From: Cryptomeria japonica
Taxonomy: Eukaryota; Streptophyta; Pinopsida; Cupressales; Cupressaceae
DNA length: 64,000 nt
Direction: 5' to 3'
Assembly: GCF_030272615.1 (NCBI RefSeq)
Contig: NC_081412.1
Span: 549,102,488 to 549,166,487, forward strand
The position numbers were made by a program, and so were the translations under genes. Positions 62,621-64,000 of this stretch are shown one piece after another; within the stretch, counting starts at the first letter, position 1, and each line of letters starts with the position of its first letter. The notes beneath the pieces were generated by a model. The model was not told where the DNA came from, did no database searches, and saw nothing but the letters and a program-made list of their open reading frames with translations.

Positions 62621-62982
62621 TTCGCCAATTGGCGAATTCTGCACAAATAGTCAGGGGCAAAATCATGGTCAAATCGCCTGGAATTTTGGGGTTAACAGTG
62701 TGCTGTAGAATCTGACTTTTCCATTGACCACACACCATTGACGTGCATGCCCATAATATTCACCTGGAATCACTCGGATGTGGGTATTAGATCACCTTCG
62801 TTATTTGCCAGCAATAGTAAAATGACCATGTACCCAGGACCTAATTCACCAATGGTAAATTACATGTTCATTGCATGCGTCGGCCAAATTCGCCAATATC
62901 AAATAAAACATTATAAACATTCGAGGACCCATTTTGCCTCGCTTAAATTAAATGTTCATTGCACACCCGCGCAATTCACCAA
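62621..62982. repeat. Palindrome and subterminal aattcRccaa motifs
   Basis: Perfect palindrome at 62621-62636, then aattcaccaat (62843-62853), aattcgccaat (62887-62897) and aattcaccaa (62973-62982). The last two sit in a longer direct repeat beginning tgttcattgca (near 62866 and 62953). Such clustered motifs resemble the transposase-binding subterminal repeats of hAT elements. Confidence 0.6.
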
Positions 62983-63000
62983 AAATGCAATCATGGATTG

Positions 63001-63008
63001 CTATAAAT
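63001..63008 (+). promoter_or_regulatory. TATA box upstream of the BED-finger gene
   Basis: ctataaat in a clean context, about 300 bases before the ATG. A candidate 5' UTR intron follows, GT at 63226 (aaag|gtgagt) to AG at 63280; at 55 nt it is short for a plant. Confidence 0.5.
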
Positions 63009-63299
63009 ACACTATTTCTTACACTCTTTCTTACAATTTGTTCGTGTCTAATTAGTAAATTGGGAGCTCTCGGAGTCTCGAGTCTCGATTCGCATTCCAC
63101 AAATTGAGTTGGAAAGTTGAAGTTCACTGTAAGGTGGAGGGCTAGAGTTACAATCCTACAACACAGGCCTAGCCCCCAAGCATTCATTCCTGATTCCTGA
63201 TTCAGAGAATTGAGAAAGCATAAAGGTGAGTAATCATTTCTTCATACTTGATAGTATTAGTTTTAACTTTTAATTCATAGTGAGAGGTCAAGACTCAAG

Positions 63300-64000
63300 A
63301 TGTCACAGTCAAACATGGGTGAGACTCCTCAGGGTGGTGAAGGGATTGGGATGTCAGACAAGGGTAAGACTCCTCAGGGCAATGAAACTGAAGGGATTGG
63401 GAGGCCATCAAAATGCCCAAAACTTAAACTTAAAGATAGTACCATAAAGTCTTTTTTTGGAATTGGCAAAGTTTCTAGTCCATCAACCTCTGCAGTTGCA
63501 GAACCCATTCATAGTAGCTCACCACCACCAGTACCACAAGGTGGGATTGTCATTGAGTTAAATGCATCAAATGAGGATGACAATACTGACACGGCAGAAG
63601 ATGTTCTAAGGGATGCATACAATGAGATACCATTGGCGAATGCAAATGCGAGTACTGAAGATGATGTTGGTAGGAAGAAAAGAAAAAGGAAAGTAAAACT
63701 GGGGCAAGAGTGGGAGATGACAAGGAGTTTTAAGATTGATTGGGTAGCAAAGTACCCATTCATTGAACCGGTCCCAAACAATGATGAACAACCAATAGAA
63801 TGCAGGTGTAAGATTTGTAGCTAGAAAACTAAAAGAGATAAGAAGATGCAACTAAAGCTTGACACCATAGAAAAGCATATTGGTAAGGTTTATGAAAAAC
63901 AGATAATAAGCGGAAAGGAAACATGAGTAGTAAGATGGAAATCAAAGGAAGAATGTCTTCATGTTAAGTATGTTGCAGAATATGAAGAGCATAACCACAA
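63300..64000 (+). pseudogene. BED-finger nuclear protein, hAT-transposase-like N-terminus (partial)
   Basis: The ATG at 63300 starts a hydrophilic protein. Residues 7-34 contain an imperfect repeat (GETPQG..EGIG / GKTPQG..EGIG). Residues 46-53 are DSTIKSFF, like a PCNA-interacting box. A serine/proline and acidic region follows, then a basic nuclear localisation signal (RKKRKRKVK, about 125-133) and a zinc finger: CRCKIC at 168-173 followed, after a stop codon at about 63822, by LDTIEKHIGKVYEK. The spacing C-x2-C...H-x4-(Y) resembles BED fingers of hAT transposases with the last ligand changed. A second stop follows near 63923, and the frame then reads on to the window edge. This is therefore a decayed transposase or transposase-derived gene; no catalytic core is visible. 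Confidence 0.5.

Larger units (their letters stand above)
62609..64000 (+). mobile_element. Left end of a hAT-like DNA transposon (continues past the window)
   Basis: A sharp junction at 62609 replaces the Copia gag with TAGTGGTGAATC, the style of a hAT terminal inverted repeat, preceded by the possible 8-bp target site gagttttt. Just inside lies a perfect 16-bp palindrome (ttcgccaattggcgaa, 62621-62636), and the motif aattc(a/g)ccaa recurs three times further in. A TATA box and a nuclear-type protein with a BED-like finger follow. The other end and the transposase core are outside the window, so the class is inferred. Confidence 0.5.

Overview
The window looks like nuclear DNA of a seed plant, most likely a gymnosperm (conifer type). 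The reasons are AT-rich sequence, spliceosomal introns in plant-type host genes (an ABCB transporter and a type-A response regulator), LTR retrotransposons primed by initiator tRNA-Met, L1-like LINEs with an RNase H domain, and old nested insertions that stretch one intron to about 8 kb. No intact protein-coding gene, tRNA, rRNA or CRISPR array is supported. Most of the window is mobile-element fossils of several ages.

Layout. 1-360: the tail of a LINE. 1094-11862: an old LTR element (target duplication CTTTG) whose interior encodes a G-patch plus zinc-knuckle segment and no visible pol. It carries three later insertions: a complete Copia element inside its 5' LTR (1277-6775, TTGGG), a solo LTR (7702-8480, CTAAA) and a processed host retrocopy with an RGG-rich tail (10609-11108, 19-nt duplication).

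12036-25600, minus strand: a degraded ABCB (P-glycoprotein-like) transporter gene in eleven recognisable exons. The second half reads cleanly. The first half carries several frame-breaking changes, and the intron splitting its first nucleotide-binding domain holds retroelement debris. The outer LTR element sits directly beside its poly(A) signal.

26231-29942: a short retroposon, a fold-back (MITE-like) element and a 5'-truncated plus-strand LINE. 30761-31028: two exons of a type-A response regulator. 31794-33255: a LINE-like 3' region with unrecognised coding-like sequence. 33261-43668: a full-length Sirevirus-like Copia element on the minus strand (GTTAT) with a nested 1.68-kb solo LTR (ATATC); it landed in LINE sequence that continues at 43674-46000. 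46731-54472: a second Sirevirus-like Copia element on the plus strand (GCTTA). 56598-56917: an RNase H fragment. About 57.8-62.6 kb: a third, end-truncated Sirevirus-like copy on the minus strand. 62609-64000: the left end of what looks like a hAT-like DNA transposon, with a palindromic terminus, repeated subterminal motifs, a TATA box and the start of a BED-finger protein with a PCNA-binding-like motif.

The host genes do not form a pathway. The nests give a relative history: G-patch element, then its inner Copia; LINE, then the Sirevirus-like element. LTR differences counted by eye agree: about 13% for the outer element, about 9% for its inner Copia, and about 5-6% for the two complete Sirevirus-like copies.
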